Positions 46,319 to 54,710 of a stretch of 64,000 nucleotides of DNA are shown piece after piece; the first letter of the stretch is position 1, and the number at the start of each line of letters is the position of its first letter. This stretch comes from Paenibacillus sp. JNUCC32 (GTDB lineage Bacteria; Bacillota; Bacilli; Paenibacillales; Paenibacillaceae): assembly GCF_014863545.1 (NCBI RefSeq), contig NZ_CP062260.1, forward strand, positions 1,674,001 through 1,738,000. The letters are read 5' to 3'. The notes beneath the pieces were generated by a model, which made no database searches, was not told the DNA's origin, and worked only from the letters and a program-made list of their open reading frames with translations. Position numbers and translations under genes: made by a program.

Positions 46319-48592
46319 ATGAACGTTACCCACAGCAAATCTCAAGCGAAGAAGGGACTCCGTCATCTATGTCTCGCCATTTGCATCACATTGCTGACTG
46401 CGGTTTTCTTCCCGGCAAGCGCCTCGGCGGAAATCGGCAAAACTTACAGCGACCCTATCGATTTGGGCTCCCCGATGCAAAGCGTTGCCATATATGACGG
46501 GGCCTTTGGCATACAAGACGGACGGGAGGTTATTTATACGACGGTGTCCGGCAAGCCGGCTATTTTTCATGTCATTGATCTGAAAACCAAAGAGGTGCTG
46601 AGCACGCATCCGCTTACGGGTTCCGAAAGCTCGTGGACGCATTTGACGACCCCGGACGGCACGGTGTATATCGGGGGCAACGGCACGCTGTACGCCTACT
46701 CTCCGGTTACGAAACAGCTGAAAAATCTGGGCGGCATCGGTGAGCAGGTTGTTTACGGCCTGTCTCACGATGAACAGGGCCGTGTCTACTTCGGTTCTTA
46801 CCCGAATGCGAAAGCGGGCCGATACGATCCAGCTACAGGGGAAATGAAGGACTATGGCATCGTAGGCACGGGTCAAAGCTACAGCCGTTCCACGGCATAT
46901 CATGGCGGATATCTGTATGTCGGCATCGGGATTGAAGGCAGCATTGTAAAAGTGAACGTGGCGACTGGGGAGAAGGAAACCATCCAGCTTCCGTCCTATA
47001 ACGGAGCGGTAGACCTCGGCATGGTGAACCAGCTGGACGTTGCGGGCAAATATTTGGTTGCCGGCATCGGCAAAGGGAACAGCGGGCTTCTGTTCTATGA
47101 CCTGGAGCTGCAGCAATGGAGCGATACCTACCATCTGAACAATAAAGGCATCCGCCTCTCTTACGGGCCGGAGGGCAGCAATAAAATCTATTTCGTCCAG
47201 AATAACCATCTGATGGAAGTGGATTTGAATACCCTTGCTGCGGTTGACACCGGCGTCGTGTACGGAACGTTCCTGCGCAATACGGCCTGGGTGGAGGTGC
47301 CGAACGATCCGGATCTACCGGGTGTTTCGCTTGCAACCGTTCAATTCGGAGGCAGCGTCGCTTACATGAATCTGACGACCAAGCAGGTCAAAGCCGTACC
47401 TTATCCGGTGAAAGGCAATCCGATTCCTGTTCAAACCATGGAGAACGGTCCGGATGGACGGCTGTTTATCAGCGGTTACCCTGGCGGCACAGGGTCCGCG
47501 TATTCCATCGACACCGGAACCTTCGAGACCTTCCCGATGGGTCAGTCGGAGGGCATGGTCGCCATGAACGGCAAGATGTATATGGGCGTATATCCGGGTG
47601 CGGATATTTTCGAATACAATGCGGAAAATCCGACCCAGCGCAAGAGCCTGTTCAAAATTACCGGTCAGGACCGTCCGTTCATCATGAGAGCAGCGGATGG
47701 TAAACTGTTCATCGGAACCATTCCGGACTACGGCAAGCTGGGCGGCTCCCTGACGATCTATGATCCGGCAAACGGCAGCCAGTATACCGAATACAAAAAC
47801 GTCATCAACAATCAATCGATTGTCGGCATTGCGGTAAAAGACGGTAAGGTATATGGCTCAACCACCGTTGCCGGCGGGCTGGGCATCACGCCTTCCGAGC
47901 CGGCTGCCAAAATGTTTGTCTGGGATATCGCGACGGGCAAGGTGGAGAAGGAATGGGTTCCTTCTATTGAAGGTGCTTCTCCAACGCCGCATATTATTAG
48001 CGGAACCAGCTTCGGTCCGGACGGACTGCTGTGGGCGGCTTACGACGGGACGCTCTTTGCCGTAGATCCGGATACCCTGGAAATCGTAAAAAGCAAAACG
48101 ATATACGAAGGCGTGGAGAAATACGGCAACTGGCGTCCGGTGTATATTCGCTGGGGCGAGGACGGCCTCATGTATCTGACGCTTGCCGGTCACGTCACCG
48201 TGGTTGACCCGGTTACGATGGAGTTTCAGACGCTGGCGGAATCCCAGCATGTGAATCTCGGACACGACGGCCATATTTACTACACGAATGATACGCAATT
48301 GATGAAGATTGAAGTGTCGGATGCTGCAGCATCGGATACGATTGGGGCACTGATGGACGATATTCAGTCCTGGAAGCAACAAGGCGATATCAGCCATCCG
48401 CTGAGCCAGCAGATCGGCAATGCGCTGAAACAAGCGGAGCTGAAGCAGAAGCAAGGGAAGCAGGAACAGGCCGTGAAACACCTGAATGATGCGATCAAGC
48501 ACCTGAATAAAGCTAAAATCGGCGGGATAACCGAAGAGAAGCGTTCGGAAGTGAAGCAGCGCATTCAAGCGTTCATTGATGAATGGTCCTGA
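46319..48592 (+). CDS. Large secreted beta-propeller protein with FIMAH-like C-terminus
   Basis: The ~757-residue protein has a signal peptide (HLCLAICITLLTAVFFPASASA) and then about 620 residues of repeated beta-propeller blades of the YVTN/quinoprotein-like type. Examples are TTPDGTVYIGGNGTLYAYSPVTKQL, RYDPATGEMKDYG, IVKVNVATGEK, IYDPANGSQYTEYKNVINNQSIVGIAV and LFAVDPDTLEIV. The final ~75 residues (IQSWKQQGDISHPLSQQIGNALKQAELKQKQGKQEQAVKHLNDAIKHLNKA) look like a FIMAH-type helical domain common in Paenibacillus secreted enzymes. No catalytic residues can be assigned. It may be a polysaccharide lyase-like or binding protein. ATG 46319 follows GAGGATG. Confidence 0.8.
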   Translation: MNVTHSKSQAKKGLRHLCLAICITLLTAVFFPASASAEIGKTYSDPIDLGSPMQSVAIYDGAFGIQDGREVIYTTVSGKPAIFHVIDLKTKEVLSTHPLTGSESSWTHLTTPDGTVYIGGNGTLYAYSPVTKQLKNLGGIGEQVVYGLSHDEQGRVYFGSYPNAKAGRYDPATGEMKDYGIVGTGQSYSRSTAYHGGYLYVGIGIEGSIVKVNVATGEKETIQLPSYNGAVDLGMVNQLDVAGKYLVAGIGKGNSGLLFYDLELQQWSDTYHLNNKGIRLSYGPEGSNKIYFVQNNHLMEVDLNTLAAVDTGVVYGTFLRNTAWVEVPNDPDLPGVSLATVQFGGSVAYMNLTTKQVKAVPYPVKGNPIPVQTMENGPDGRLFISGYPGGTGSAYSIDTGTFETFPMGQSEGMVAMNGKMYMGVYPGADIFEYNAENPTQRKSLFKITGQDRPFIMRAADGKLFIGTIPDYGKLGGSLTIYDPANGSQYTEYKNVINNQSIVGIAVKDGKVYGSTTVAGGLGITPSEPAAKMFVWDIATGKVEKEWVPSIEGASPTPHIISGTSFGPDGLLWAAYDGTLFAVDPDTLEIVKSKTIYEGVEKYGNWRPVYIRWGEDGLMYLTLAGHVTVVDPVTMEFQTLAESQHVNLGHDGHIYYTNDTQLMKIEVSDAAASDTIGALMDDIQSWKQQGDISHPLSQQIGNALKQAELKQKQGKQEQAVKHLNDAIKHLNKAKIGGITEEKRSEVKQRIQAFIDEWS

Positions 48593-48653
48593 TTGAATCA
48601 AGGAGATGGTGGTAGGTTGAAATTACCGCAACCATAACGGAATTTTTCATGAC

Positions 48654-48681
48654 AAAAGTCGCCAATCTGGCGACTTTTTTT
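48654..48681 (+). terminator. Terminator after the propeller gene
   Basis: AAAAGTCGCC pairs perfectly with GGCGACTTTT around AATCT, followed by more Ts. Confidence 0.88.
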
Positions 48682-48905
48682 GTTCCTGCGATGCAGGTGC
48701 TTACCTTTGGACGATAAGAAGAGAGACGAACCTATCAACACAGCCGTCTAAGGTGATGGCTTATTGTTAACCGAAGCCAATGAAGGAGATTTGTGTGTTA
48801 ATATAGTAACGTGTTTAGCTGAGGAGCTGAGGGGCATTCGGTCGGTGAACTTTTGTTACCAGAACCTTAATAACCAGCTTAACGGCGAGAAGGAGAAGGG
48901 TACAT

Positions 48906-49580
48906 ATGGATAAGCAGGCTTATGCACGGTATCTGCTCAACCTGATGGATGAAGAAGCAGATTCCGATGAGGCCGTGATTGAAGAAGCAGCGTTATATGG
49001 ATATTTTCAAATGTATATGCCTAGCGGAAAAGGGGTGGAGGCCACCTTTGAGCCGCTTGAGGATGGACATGCTTACTTGCGGCGGATCTCCCGGATTTAC
49101 GAGATGCTGGACCCGGAGGATTTTACCGGAGGAACAGTGCCGGCCTATTTTAACGGCAAAGGGGATGAGGTATCCGAGGACGTATTGAGAGGTTATGGCG
49201 AGCAGTTTATTCGGGAGTTAAAGCAGCTGCTGGATATTTTTGCGAAATGGGAACGTGCAGCGGAAGCGGTCGCCTACCTGGATGGAATCGAAAAAATCGA
49301 GCTTCTTCCTCCAGGGAAAATAGACAGCGTTCGCGAATCCTATGATCCCGATGTCTATGAGGCGCTGTCCGAAGTGATTATGGAGCACAAAAACGAAGAG
49401 GAGCCTATAGAGATTCTGGACGAGGCTTTTTATTCGATTGCCTGCGATTACTGGATCTCCTACTATTTGCAGTGGCACCGTTACGGGCTAAAAGGCGACC
49501 CGATGGCGCCGTATTTCGAGCTGCACAGGTTGGGGTATTCGGCTGTTTTCTCAGGCGAGAAGCTGTATATCGGCACATAG
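48906..49580 (+). CDS. Acidic protein of unknown function
   Basis: The 224-residue cytoplasmic protein is very acidic in its first half (MDEEADSDEAVIEEAA, EPLEDG, EMLDPEDF) and predicted mostly helical. The C-terminal part has aromatic-rich segments (FYSIACDYWISYYLQWHRYG, APYFELHRLGYSAVFSGEKLYI). I cannot assign a family with confidence. GAGAAGGAGAAGG precedes the ATG. It is followed after 24 bases by another small unknown gene, with GGAGGAG, so the two form an operon. The pair could be an immunity or accessory module, but no toxin partner is seen. Confidence 0.65.
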   Translation: MDKQAYARYLLNLMDEEADSDEAVIEEAALYGYFQMYMPSGKGVEATFEPLEDGHAYLRRISRIYEMLDPEDFTGGTVPAYFNGKGDEVSEDVLRGYGEQFIRELKQLLDIFAKWERAAEAVAYLDGIEKIELLPPGKIDSVRESYDPDVYEALSEVIMEHKNEEEPIEILDEAFYSIACDYWISYYLQWHRYGLKGDPMAPYFELHRLGYSAVFSGEKLYIGT

Positions 49581-49604
49581 CATAGAAGGAGGAGAGAAGT
49601 CTTG

Positions 49605-49961
49605 ATGACAGCGGCCGAGATGTTTTCGATGATCAGCGCAGGCAGCTTTTTTGAATATGTCTTTGATAAAGAAGTGGATTGGAATGCCGAATTAGATGTG
49701 CGGGACACGCATGAATTTGACTCGGCATGGAATTCATGTTACGAGAAATTGCATGAACTTTGTCCCTCTGAAAGTCAGACAACCCGGGATATTCGGGAAT
49801 ATGCATTCAAGCAAACGTTCAGGATCACACGGAATGCTGAACTGGCGGGTTATGTATCCGACGATTGCGGCCTGATTTCCACGGCGCTGGAGAACAACAT
49901 TCAGATTGAATTTATCAATAACCTATGGGACTCCTATCTCAAAGGGAATTTTCCAACATGA
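49605..49961 (+). CDS. Small acidic protein of unknown function
   Basis: A 118-residue cytoplasmic protein, predicted helical (MTAAEMFSMISAGSFFEYVFDKEVDWNAELDVRDTHEFDSAWNSCYEKL) and ending in a helix with NNIQIEFINNLWDSYLKG. No recognised motif. ATG 49605 follows GGAGGAG; a TTG at 49602 is adjacent. It is cotranscribed with the preceding acidic protein. The length and DxxxFDxAW pattern are reminiscent of small immunity-type or DUF proteins, but I would not name one. Confidence 0.6.
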   Translation: MTAAEMFSMISAGSFFEYVFDKEVDWNAELDVRDTHEFDSAWNSCYEKLHELCPSESQTTRDIREYAFKQTFRITRNAELAGYVSDDCGLISTALENNIQIEFINNLWDSYLKGNFPT

Positions 49962-50033
49962 TCCTAAAAATGAAAATGCAATGTTCATTAGCCGGGCTAG
50001 CAGACACTTGAAAAAGGAAGTGGATGCCCGATT

Positions 50034-50096
50034 AAGAGGCTGGGCACAACTCTGGCAATCATGGTGTAGAGTCGGTTGCCAGCCTTTTCTTTTTTG
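50034..50096 (+). terminator. Terminator after the unknown-protein pair
   Basis: A long imperfect stem has outer arms GGCTGG and CCAGCC and an inner pairing AACTCT/AGAGT, followed by a T-rich run. Confidence 0.6.
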
Positions 50097-50207
50097 AACG
50101 AAGGATTGGAAAAAGGATCACGAAGCGTTATCAATTGCCGTCTTTGTTTTACCTGAATTTTATGGATAGAGGGCTGGAATGATTACTGGTAGACAAACGA
50201 ATAACGA

Positions 50208-50245
50208 TATAATATAGTACTTATTATAAGAGTTATAAAAACTAT
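50208..50245 (+). promoter_or_regulatory. Promoter and palindromes of the ROK gene
   Basis: A consensus TATAAT (50208-50213) is followed by ATAGT (50214-50218), CTTAT-T-ATAAG (50220-50230) and ACTAT (50241-50245). ATAGT and ACTAT are inverted, so the region is a possible autoregulatory ROK operator. The -35 is weak. A cre-like box (ACGAAGCGTTATCA) lies about 80 bases upstream at 50117-50130. Confidence 0.45.
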
Positions 50246-50259
50246 TTGAGGTTTGAATT

Positions 50260-51291
50260 ATGAACTCCATTACAAACAACACCATGTTGGTTAAACAAAT
50301 GAATCAGGAGAAAGTTCGACAGGCGCTCATGGCGATGAGAACGGCTACGAAGGCCATGGTTGCGCAAGCTACCAGCTTAAGCATCGCCACTTGTAATCAT
50401 ATTCTTAACGAGTTGCTGGATGCCGGTGAAGTGTTGGAAGTGGCTGTGGATGACTCGAAGGGCGGACGTCCAGCCAAAATGTACCAGTATAACATGCATC
50501 ATTCATATATTATTGCTGCCATTGTCAAAACCGAAGCGGGATCCCGCTCTCTTACATATGCAATCGCCAATATGGCCGGGGAGATTGTAGACCAAGGGTA
50601 TGAAGAACATAATCGAATAGATCCCGCCTTAATCGATCGGGTAATCGAGAGGCTTATCTTGCAATATCCGCAAATACGGGCGGTTGGGATCGGCGTCCCC
50701 GGTGCAGTCGACCAGGGGGTCATCAATGTCAGTGATATACCGGAACTGATTAACGTTCCTTTGGAAGCGTTCATTCGCGATAAGCATAAGGTTGAGGTCA
50801 TTCTTGAAAATGACATGAACTTGACCGTATATGGCTTCTACCATAAACAAGGGTATGATGAGAAACAGACGGTTGCCGTCGTAACTTTCATCGATGGCAG
50901 CTTACCCGGTGCAGGCATGATGGTGGATGGGCGTATTCATCGAGGTTTTACACGATTTGCTGGCGAAATTGCTTTTTTGCCGTTAGGCATATCCCAAGAG
51001 GCTCAATTCCAACAGCTGCACGATCGGAAAACTTTTCATGTACTGGCTGCGCATTCAGTGGCAAGCCTGATCGCCATATTAAATCCAGAAACGATTGCTT
51101 TGACTGGGAGCCTGGTGCAGCCGGATGATGTGAACATCATCCGGCAGGAATGTCTGAAGTATATTCCGCAAATGCACATGCCTCAAATGATATTACTGGA
51201 ACATCCGGATCAGGACTATATGTACGGGTTAATTGCCAGGACCTTGGAAAGCCTTGCTTATTCGCTTGAGCTTGTGGAGAAGGGGAAGTGA
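50260..51291 (+). CDS. ROK-family transcriptional regulator
   Basis: The 343-residue protein has an N-terminal helix-turn-helix (NQEKVRQALMAMRTATKAMVAQATSLSIATCNHILNELLDAGEVLEV) and a ROK domain. The ROK phosphate-binding motif is altered: the region VGIGVPGAVDQGVI and the NDMNLTVYGFYH block are present. The zinc motif (CxCGxxGCxE) expected after GEIAFLPLG is absent, so it is probably a non-catalytic regulator, not a sugar kinase. It is likely to sense a sugar and to repress its own or neighbouring genes through the palindrome upstream. The maltose-O-acetyltransferase-like gene follows after about 130 bases. Confidence 0.88.
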   Translation: MNSITNNTMLVKQMNQEKVRQALMAMRTATKAMVAQATSLSIATCNHILNELLDAGEVLEVAVDDSKGGRPAKMYQYNMHHSYIIAAIVKTEAGSRSLTYAIANMAGEIVDQGYEEHNRIDPALIDRVIERLILQYPQIRAVGIGVPGAVDQGVINVSDIPELINVPLEAFIRDKHKVEVILENDMNLTVYGFYHKQGYDEKQTVAVVTFIDGSLPGAGMMVDGRIHRGFTRFAGEIAFLPLGISQEAQFQQLHDRKTFHVLAAHSVASLIAILNPETIALTGSLVQPDDVNIIRQECLKYIPQMHMPQMILLEHPDQDYMYGLIARTLESLAYSLELVEKGK

Positions 51292-51427
51292 TATCTATCT
51301 AATGACTTCCTTTGTGGGGCGGGTCTTATTGGCAGAGAGCTATGCCGCTTTAGACAGGACGTTATGACACAACTAGTTTGTCGGACAGAGACTTGACTTC
51401 AAGATGAGAGAGGATTGGATTATCAGG

Positions 51428-52003
51428 ATGAAAACAGAAAAACAAAAGATGCTGGATGGAGAACTATATATCGCTTTCGATCCTGAACTAATGCGAGACC
51501 GGGCATATGCAAGGCGAATGACACGGCTGTTTAACCAGACTACGGAGATGGAAGATCAACAACGAATTCAAATATTGAAAGAATTGCTGGGATCAACTGG
51601 CGATCACATAGGAATGGAGCCTAACATTCGTTTCGACTATGGCTACAACATACACGTAGGCGAGAACTTCTTCGCGAATTTTGATTGTACCATCCTGGAT
51701 GTGTGTGAAGTGCGAATCGGCGATAACTGCATGTTCGGCCCAGGCGTTCATGTGTATACGGCAACGCATCCGGTGGACCCGTTCGAGAGAATTAAAGGGC
51801 CGGAATATGGAAAGCCGGTAACCATCGGAAACAACGTATGGGTCGGAGGACGCTCAACCATCAATCCAGGCGTCACGGTAGGCAATAATGTCGTGATTGC
51901 TTCCGGGGCAGTGGTTACCAAGGACATACCGGATAACGTGGTCGTCGGGGGCAATCCAGCCAGGGTGATTAAGGAAATCGAAATCCGAATGACGGAAGCG
52001 TGA
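51428..52003 (+). CDS. Maltose/galactoside O-acetyltransferase-like protein
   Basis: The ~191-residue left-handed beta-helix acetyltransferase uses acetyl-CoA to acetylate sugars, as in B. subtilis Maa and E. coli LacA. The start [38 protein letters not shown] matches the family and fixes ATG 51428; an in-frame ATG at 51404 lies upstream. Hexapeptide repeats run through [19 protein letters not shown] (catalytic His in ATHP), [33 protein letters not shown] and end [14 protein letters not shown]. It is probably a detoxifying enzyme for sugars that accumulate. A 30-base gap separates it from the next gene. Confidence 0.92.
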   Translation: MKTEKQKMLDGELYIAFDPELMRDRAYARRMTRLFNQTTEMEDQQRIQILKELLGSTGDHIGMEPNIRFDYGYNIHVGENFFANFDCTILDVCEVRIGDNCMFGPGVHVYTATHPVDPFERIKGPEYGKPVTIGNNVWVGGRSTINPGVTVGNNVVIASGAVVTKDIPDNVVVGGNPARVIKEIEIRMTEA

Positions 52004-52033
52004 ACCGGAAAATGTCAATGAAGGGGATGTAGA

Positions 52034-52951
52034 ATGGAGTCTAATCAGAGAATCCGTTTGGCAATTGAAGAGTCGATCCAATTCCTTGAATCTACTTCGC
52101 AATGGGAGACGGGTCACGGCGAGAACAGCCGCCATAAATGGGATGGCGCTTGGTGGCATATGGCCGCTCTATACGAAATGGGAGAGGTGAAGCTGATCCC
52201 GGAATCGGTTATCGCCAGGGCTAAACATCTACTCGAAACCCAGGTTTGGCGGACCTTCGTCATTACAGCCGATGACCAGCCAACCAACGATAGTGACCGG
52301 TTGAAGATGGATTGCTGCCATTGTGAACTTGCCGTATTCTATATGATTCTGAAAGCATATGGCTGTGATGTGGACACGGAGCTTCCCTGGATTCGCGAAT
52401 GGCTCTTAAAGCATCAGCTGCCAGACGGCGGATTGAACTGCGAGCCGGAAGCTTATATTCATTCAAGAAAAAGCTCTATCATTTCAACGCTTCCCCCGCT
52501 GGAAGCGATCTTATGGCATACAGACCGTGAATTCACCGAACAGGAAGCCGCTTTCTTGGATGAAGGCGCCCGGTATTTGATCGAGCATCGTCTGGTGTGT
52601 TCGAAACAGCATGGCGGCGTTCTGGATATGGATTGGCTGAAGCCCTGCTTTCCGCGTTTTTTTGAATATGATATCCTACGCGGGATGTCCTTCTTGGCAG
52701 AATGGTCCCGGCGCAGAAACAAAGCGCTGCCGGTCGACCTGCTTGTGGAAGGTGTGGAACGATTGAAGATTTACATTGAAGAGGATGGCTTGCGGATCGG
52801 CAGACAGGTCCATGATCCACATGGCCCTTGGGGTGGGCAAACCTTCCCCTTGTTAGAAGCATTAGCCGGGCTGGGTGAGGTCTCGCCTTATTTAACCGGA
52901 CAATTGGATCGAGTTATCGAACGGTTGGGACCGGCATTTGCCTATGCCTAA
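52034..52951 (+). CDS. Alpha/alpha-toroid (prenyltransferase-like) protein of unknown function
   Basis: The 305-residue protein is predicted all-helical, with repeats like those of the terpenoid cyclase/prenyltransferase toroid fold: WIREWLLKHQLPDGGLNCEPEAYIHSRKSSIISTLPPLEAIL and DGLRIGRQVHDPHGPWGGQTFPLLEALAGL. DxxxGG-like QLPDGGLN is the recurrent QW-motif type. The Asp-rich catalytic motif of real cyclases is absent. It probably binds or modifies a substrate of unknown nature; no signal peptide. It lies 30 bases after the acetyltransferase, in the same transcript. GGGGATG precedes the ATG. Confidence 0.65.
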   Translation: MESNQRIRLAIEESIQFLESTSQWETGHGENSRHKWDGAWWHMAALYEMGEVKLIPESVIARAKHLLETQVWRTFVITADDQPTNDSDRLKMDCCHCELAVFYMILKAYGCDVDTELPWIREWLLKHQLPDGGLNCEPEAYIHSRKSSIISTLPPLEAILWHTDREFTEQEAAFLDEGARYLIEHRLVCSKQHGGVLDMDWLKPCFPRFFEYDILRGMSFLAEWSRRRNKALPVDLLVEGVERLKIYIEEDGLRIGRQVHDPHGPWGGQTFPLLEALAGLGEVSPYLTGQLDRVIERLGPAFAYA

Positions 52952-53040
52952 CTTCAGTATTGCCACACTAGTCGAATAGCATTGCACCAGGAGTACGCAG
53001 CCTTCTTTCAAAGCGGGAGGAACTCAACATGGTGCCAAAT

Positions 53041-53067
53041 AAGTCGCGAACATCGCGGCTTTTTTTG
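53041..53067 (+). terminator. Terminator after the toroid gene
   Basis: AAGTCGCG and CGCGGCTT pair around AACAT (one wobble), seven Ts. Related in sequence to the AAGTCGCC terminators. Confidence 0.85.
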
Positions 53068-53119
53068 TTATTAGCTTGTTCTAATGTCGCCGTATTCCGG
53101 AAGTACTGGCATTGGGCAA

Positions 53120-53148
53120 TTCACCTATATAGGCAATGGCAATATAAT
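53120..53148 (+). promoter_or_regulatory. Promoter of the GlcG/HbpS-like gene
   Basis: TTCACC (53120-53125), 17-base spacer, TATAAT (53143-53148). It is located about 30 bases before the ATG. Confidence 0.55.
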
Positions 53149-53180
53149 GTAGTATTTCTTTTAAGCAAAGGAGAGCTACC

Positions 53181-53654
53181 ATGTACAAACTCACTTTAAC
53201 TGCGGCTAAGAAGTTATTGGAAACTGCTGAACACCAAGCACGACAAATGGGTCTTAATTCTGATGTAGCGATCGTTGATGAAGGGGGGAACCTCATAGCT
53301 TTTCATCGGATGGATAACGCGAGAATAGCAGGCATCGATATCGCCATTGGCAAGGCTTGGACCAGCGTAGCGATGCAAATGCCGACGGCGAATTTAGCGC
53401 AATCTGCGCTTCCGGGCGGAGCTACATTTGGCATTAATACAACGAATCAGGGTAGAGTCGTCATACTTGGCGGAGGGATTCCGCTCGTTCACGAAGGCAG
53501 GGTTGTCGGCGGCATTGGTGTAAGCGGAGGAACTAGCGCACAAGACATCGATGTAGCCAATGCCGCTGTGCAGGCGTTCGAAAATATGAGATATCAAGAA
53601 AATCAATATTTAAATGCAAGGATCGGTACAATCCAGCAATCATTTACTTATTAA
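53181..53654 (+). CDS. GlcG/HbpS-family heme-binding-like protein
   Basis: The 157-residue protein is a member of the DUF336/GlcG family. It begins LTLTAAKKLLETAEHQARQMGLNSDVAIVDEGGNLIAFHRMDNARIAGIDIAIGKAWTSVA. The C-terminal VILGGGIPLVHEGRVVGGIGVSGGTSAQDIDVANAAVQAF block is highly characteristic. Family members bind heme or degrade small molecules; a cytoplasmic location is expected because no signal peptide is present. AAAGGAG precedes the ATG. It stands alone between two terminators. The specific role is unknown. Confidence 0.87.
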   Translation: MYKLTLTAAKKLLETAEHQARQMGLNSDVAIVDEGGNLIAFHRMDNARIAGIDIAIGKAWTSVAMQMPTANLAQSALPGGATFGINTTNQGRVVILGGGIPLVHEGRVVGGIGVSGGTSAQDIDVANAAVQAFENMRYQENQYLNARIGTIQQSFTY

Positions 53655-53785
53655 CGGGTTCCATGCATCGACGGTAAGGGCAGGCTGCTTCCGTTCAAGA
53701 AGGAGTCTATCATCATCCAAGCTCTGAGTAGTGACTTACATCACGATTACCGGAACGGGAAATGTCGAAGAGCTAACATATGTCT

Positions 53786-53818
53786 ACTAAAAAACCACGA
53801 TGATCGTGGTTTTTTAGT
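53786..53818 (+). terminator. Terminator after the GlcG/HbpS-like gene
   Basis: ACTAAAAAACCACGAT and ATCGTGGTTTTTTAGT form a near-perfect 16-bp palindrome with A- and T-runs, usable in both directions. Confidence 0.87.
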
Positions 53819-53839
53819 GTTTGTAATAACACGAATAAA

Positions 53840-53894
53840 CTTATAAATACTTATTGTTTGTTTTTAACTGCTTATATATACTTATGGATATAAT
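53840..53894 (+). promoter_or_regulatory. Direct repeats and -10 box of the deoR-nagA unit
   Basis: CTTATAAATACTTATTG (53840-53856) and CTTATATATACTTATGG (53871-53887) are 17-base direct repeats, start to start 31 bp (three helical turns). TATAAT (53889-53894) follows directly. Candidate autoregulatory operator for the DeoR protein. Confidence 0.6.
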
Positions 53895-53924
53895 GCAAAT
53901 GCTTAAACAGAGGAGGAATGAGAT

Positions 53925-54710
53925 GTGTTCCAAGAAGAACGACTCGTAAAAATCCTGGATTATTTAAAACAACATAAAACGATGAGTGTTGGCGAGATAT
54001 GCTCGTTTTTTCAAGTGTCGCGGGATACCGCACGCAGGGATATTGTCAGATTAGTACAAGAAGGAGTGGTTGTTCGAACACACGGAGGGGTAGCCTTGCC
54101 TGATCTGCAAAAGGAACTGACTTCATATCAGGAACGACTTATTGATGAGCCCACAGGCAAGAACGTGATCGGCAAGCATGCCGCTAAACTGATTCGGGAC
54201 CACGAAACGGTATTCTTGGACGTATCTACGACCGTACAATTTGTTGCGGAGCATATTCAAGCGAAACAGATAACAGCGGTTACGCACTCCATAGATAATG
54301 TAGGGATACTTTCCAAACGAGAAGATCTGAGCATCTACGTGCTCGGCGGTTATCTGCATACCCAAAATCGATTATTATACGGTCCTTCCGTCATCGATAA
54401 AATCAGTGAAATCCGCGCCGACAAAGCGTTCATCGGTGCGACGGCAATCCAGACTGACGGACTCTATTATCCATATAAAGACGATGTCCGGGTGAAGAGG
54501 GAGATGGCCCGGCGCTCGGATCAGGTCATACTTGTTGCGGATCATACCAAATTCACGGTGAAATCAAGGTTCAAGCTGGACTTTGATCATGTGGATATTA
54601 TTGTAACCGATCAATCGATCCCCGCTGACATACAAGAAATATTAGACCAGAAAAATATTACGCTCATAGAATGTCAGACTCATAATCCACAGGACGGAGT
54701 TGAGCCATAA
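53925..54710 (+). CDS. DeoR/GlpR-family regulator (AgaR-like)
   Basis: The 261-residue regulator has an N-terminal DeoR helix-turn-helix (QEERLVKILDYLKQHKTMSVGEICSFFQVSRDTARRDIVRLVQEGVVVRTHGGV). A C-terminal isomerase-like effector domain follows (DVSTTVQFVAEHIQAKQITAVTHSIDNVGIL through ADHTKFTVKSRFKLDFDHVDIIVTDQ). Such proteins sense phosphosugars. The GTG start at 53925 follows GAGGAGG by eight bases. Its stop overlaps the nagA ATG by one base (TAATG), so it is translationally coupled to nagA, and control of amino-sugar use is likely. Confidence 0.91.
   Translation: MFQEERLVKILDYLKQHKTMSVGEICSFFQVSRDTARRDIVRLVQEGVVVRTHGGVALPDLQKELTSYQERLIDEPTGKNVIGKHAAKLIRDHETVFLDVSTTVQFVAEHIQAKQITAVTHSIDNVGILSKREDLSIYVLGGYLHTQNRLLYGPSVIDKISEIRADKAFIGATAIQTDGLYYPYKDDVRVKREMARRSDQVILVADHTKFTVKSRFKLDFDHVDIIVTDQSIPADIQEILDQKNITLIECQTHNPQDGVEP

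Noticed and set aside
46367..47209. 280-codon frame antisense to the propeller gene
   Set aside because: Result of codon bias in the coding strand, not supported by any protein family.
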